Shown: positions 62,096-64,000 of the stretch, piece by piece
Position numbering within the stretch: the first letter of the stretch is position 1
How the letters are laid out: each line of letters starts with the position of its first letter
DNA from: Nitrospira sp.
Lineage (GTDB): Bacteria; Nitrospirota; Nitrospiria; Nitrospirales; Nitrospiraceae
Reading direction: 5' to 3'
Assembly (NCBI GenBank): GCA_030123565.1
Contig: CP126122.1
Span: forward strand, 3,982,800-4,046,799
DNA length: 64,000 nucleotides
Made by a program: the position numbers and the translations under genes
Notes under the pieces: model-generated
What the model was told of the DNA's origin: nothing
Seen by the model: the letters and a program-made list of their open reading frames with translations, nothing else
The model's database searches: none

Positions 62096-64000
62096 ATGCC
62101 AACCCAGCCGGAAGCTTTCTCTCGAGTTCTTATCGATCAGGCGTTGAAGGATAGTGGATGGAATCTACTCGATTCCAGACAGGTCTGCTTTGAATCGCAT
62201 GGTTCGAGCGGGCGCGCAGACTATGTTCTGAACGGGCCACATGGGCCGCTCTGCGCCTTAGAAGCAAAACGTCCCGACCTGGACCCCTACGATGCCAAAG
62301 AACAGGCTCGCGGCTATGCGGAAAATCTCAAAGCTCCATTCGTTCTTCTTTCGAACGGAACGATGCACTATTTCTGGAATTATACCCGCGCCGATCAACG
62401 CGATGCCTATCGCATCGAACGGCTTCCGTCTCCGACCGATCTCGAGCGGCTGCGCCTCAAAAATCTCCAGCCTCCGCAGCCGCTCGGCAGCGAGGTCATC
62501 GGACCCGATTACCTCCGACCCCTGAACCAAGACATCACAGTCCGTGGGTATCAAATCAAGGCACTTGATGAGATCGCCAAGCAATTCGACGGCAAGGGGC
62601 GTCGAAAATTCTTGCTGGAAATGGCTACCGGCACGGGGAAGACGCTGCTCTGTGCGGCACTCATCAGACGATTTCTTGTCACGCGCAATGCCGAGCGCGT
62701 CTTGTTTATCGTCGATCGCATCGAATTGGCCAAGCAGACAATGGAAGAATTCAATGTGGTGTTGCGCGAGTACAAGCCCGTCATTTTCAAGACCGCTCGG
62801 CGCAAGCCGATGGAGCTGCTGGGTTCGAGCATCGTCGTGGCCACCATCCAATCACTCCTGGTGGACCGGCGGTTCCGCACCGAATTTACACCGTTTCATT
62901 TTGACTTGGTCGTGAACGATGAGGCGCACCGATCCATTTATGGAGATGCACGGGAGGTGGTGCATTTTTTCCAGGCGACCCGCATAGGACTGACAGCTAC
63001 GCCTAAGGCGTATTTAAAAAACATCAACATCGAACAACTCGTTGAGGAGAATCCCAAAAGGCTGGAAGCGCGGCAATTGAGAGATACCTATCACTACTTC
63101 GGGTGCGAGCCCGGACGGCCGACGTTTCGCTACGACATCGTGGATGCGGTGAAAGACCCGGAAGGCCCGTTTCTCTGCCTGCCCAAGATCTTCAATATTA
63201 AGTCCGACATCACCACCCAGGCACTATCGGATAAAGGCTGGGCGGTCACCATCGATGAACGGGAGGAGAACTACAAGATCAGCGACCTGGAACGAAAGAT
63301 CTTCACTCCTGCACGCAATCGACTCATCTGCGAAAAGTTTTTCGAACACGCTCAGAAAGATCCGGAGGGCAAGCTGGGACGCTCGATCGTCTTTGCCGTC
63401 AATCAGACCCACGCGACCGCACTGACCAAGATGCTGAACGAGTTGCAACCTGGAATTGCGGTTACCATTACCTCCCGCATTCCAGAGGCCTCCGATATCG
63501 CAAAGGCGTTTCGTGATCGCAAGCGATCCGAGCGAGTCGCGGTGTCAGTGGACATGCTCTCGACCGGGTACAACTGCCGCGACTTGTTGAATATCGTATT
63601 GGCGCGGCCCGTGTTCTCGCCGACGGAATACATCCAGATCAAAGGACGCGGCACCAGGCGTTTCACCTTCCGCATCGGGAACACCGAGTACGAAAAACAG
63701 CACTTCTTCATGCTCGACTTCTGCGGCGTCGCCGAATACTTCGAGGAGCAATACGACTATACGATCCCACTCAAAGAGCCTTCGCCGGCTCGTAAGGCAG
63801 ACGGGCAGGGCGTGTATATGACCGGATCATCGCAGGGCCATAGCTTGGCCGCCGAGGCGGCGGGGGGTGAGCGAGAACAATCGACCAAACACGAGATTCC
63901 TGTCTGGACCGGACGTGATCTCGTCGTCTCGGAGGAAGTCCGCATCGTCGGGCCGAACGGCGAGAAGGTGGACGTGATGACATTCCGGGGCTCGTACGAG
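62096..64000 (+). CDS. hsdR: type I restriction enzyme R subunit (EcoEI-like), partial
   Basis: 635 codons are visible; the frame runs off the right edge. The N-terminal nuclease has the PD-(D/E)xK pattern Asp42, Glu56-Ala-Lys58 and the QARGY (QxxxY) motif. A helicase core follows with ATGTGKT (motif I), NDEAH (motif II), GLTATP (motif III) and IKGRGTRR (motif VI). It cleaves unmethylated DNA after translocation when joined by HsdM and HsdS. These are not in the window but could follow. It starts 60 bp after the peptidase gene, in a typical accessory position. Confidence 0.88.
   Translation, partial: MPTQPEAFSRVLIDQALKDSGWNLLDSRQVCFESHGSSGRADYVLNGPHGPLCALEAKRPDLDPYDAKEQARGYAENLKAPFVLLSNGTMHYFWNYTRADQRDAYRIERLPSPTDLERLRLKNLQPPQPLGSEVIGPDYLRPLNQDITVRGYQIKALDEIAKQFDGKGRRKFLLEMATGTGKTLLCAALIRRFLVTRNAERVLFIVDRIELAKQTMEEFNVVLREYKPVIFKTARRKPMELLGSSIVVATIQSLLVDRRFRTEFTPFHFDLVVNDEAHRSIYGDAREVVHFFQATRIGLTATPKAYLKNINIEQLVEENPKRLEARQLRDTYHYFGCEPGRPTFRYDIVDAVKDPEGPFLCLPKIFNIKSDITTQALSDKGWAVTIDEREENYKISDLERKIFTPARNRLICEKFFEHAQKDPEGKLGRSIVFAVNQTHATALTKMLNELQPGIAVTITSRIPEASDIAKAFRDRKRSERVAVSVDMLSTGYNCRDLLNIVLARPVFSPTEYIQIKGRGTRRFTFRIGNTEYEKQHFFMLDFCGVAEYFEEQYDYTIPLKEPSPARKADGQGVYMTGSSQGHSLAAEAAGGEREQSTKHEIPVWTGRDLVVSEEVRIVGPNGEKVDVMTFRGSYE

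Overview
The window reads as chromosomal DNA from a GC-rich Gram-negative bacterium, most probably a Nitrospira-like member of the Nitrospirota. This is inferred from overall gene content and protein style: an unusual complex I operon, many sigma-54 activators, OmpA-type lipoproteins, and gene orders also found outside Proteobacteria. No 16S rRNA or nitrite oxidoreductase gene is present to confirm it. Genes are dense on both strands. There is one IS3-family insertion, and no CRISPR or prophage.

Layout. 1-4153 (minus): start of a complex I operon, nuoABCD-nuoG, with no nuoE/nuoF between D and G; nuoG runs off the left edge. 4739-8666 (plus): an OmpA-domain secreted protein, then a PriA whose helicase motifs are eroded. 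8673-11295 (minus): a membrane protein and a PAS histidine kinase with a lone receiver. 11296-12195 holds only tRNA-Leu(GAG) and hairpins. 12196-17986 (plus): HAD phosphatase, queE, pepA, nagZ, a tandem desulforedoxin-like small protein, a PsiE-like protein and a Pro/Ala-rich protein. 18012-21386 (minus): APC permease, C26 glutamine-amidotransferase-like hydrolase and two unknowns. 21476-22699: an M24 peptidase. 22705-24122: an IS3-family element with a 3-bp target duplication. 24264-25936: an extended TatA and a HEAT lipoprotein. 25902-27015: twin PilZ proteins.

27230-30742 (minus): tRNA-Leu(UAG), tig, clpP, clpX. 31088-36396 (plus): a HEAT protein, then a sigma-54 activator directly upstream of tandem palindromes and a -24/-12 promoter that lead a three-gene operon (DsrE-like, PNPOx-like, Tat-exported solute-binding protein). 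36461-41333 (minus): two coiled-coil OmpA lipoproteins, mscL and a DUF481-type outer-membrane protein. 41692-46945 (minus): a LuxR-type regulator, a sigma-54 activator, a Ras-like GTPase, a membrane-spanning OmpA protein with a possible roadblock/longin-like cytosolic region, and a coiled-coil protein. The last three look like one inside-to-envelope GTPase module. 47076-50002: an MscS channel and an AsmA protein.

50167-53392 (plus): tRNA-Ser(GGA), SRP RNA, dnaX, ybaB, recR, the same order as in Bacillus. 53542-55857: a DksA-type zinc-finger protein, two lipoproteins and tRNA-Val(CAC). 56057-62036 (plus): trmFO, xerC, hslV, hslU, argB and an M28 peptidase. From 62096 to the right edge: a type I restriction R subunit, truncated by the window.

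The most unusual items are the GTPase/OmpA module, the PriA with lost helicase motifs, the sigma-54 operon with its matched tandem activator sites, and the two-repeat desulforedoxin-like protein.
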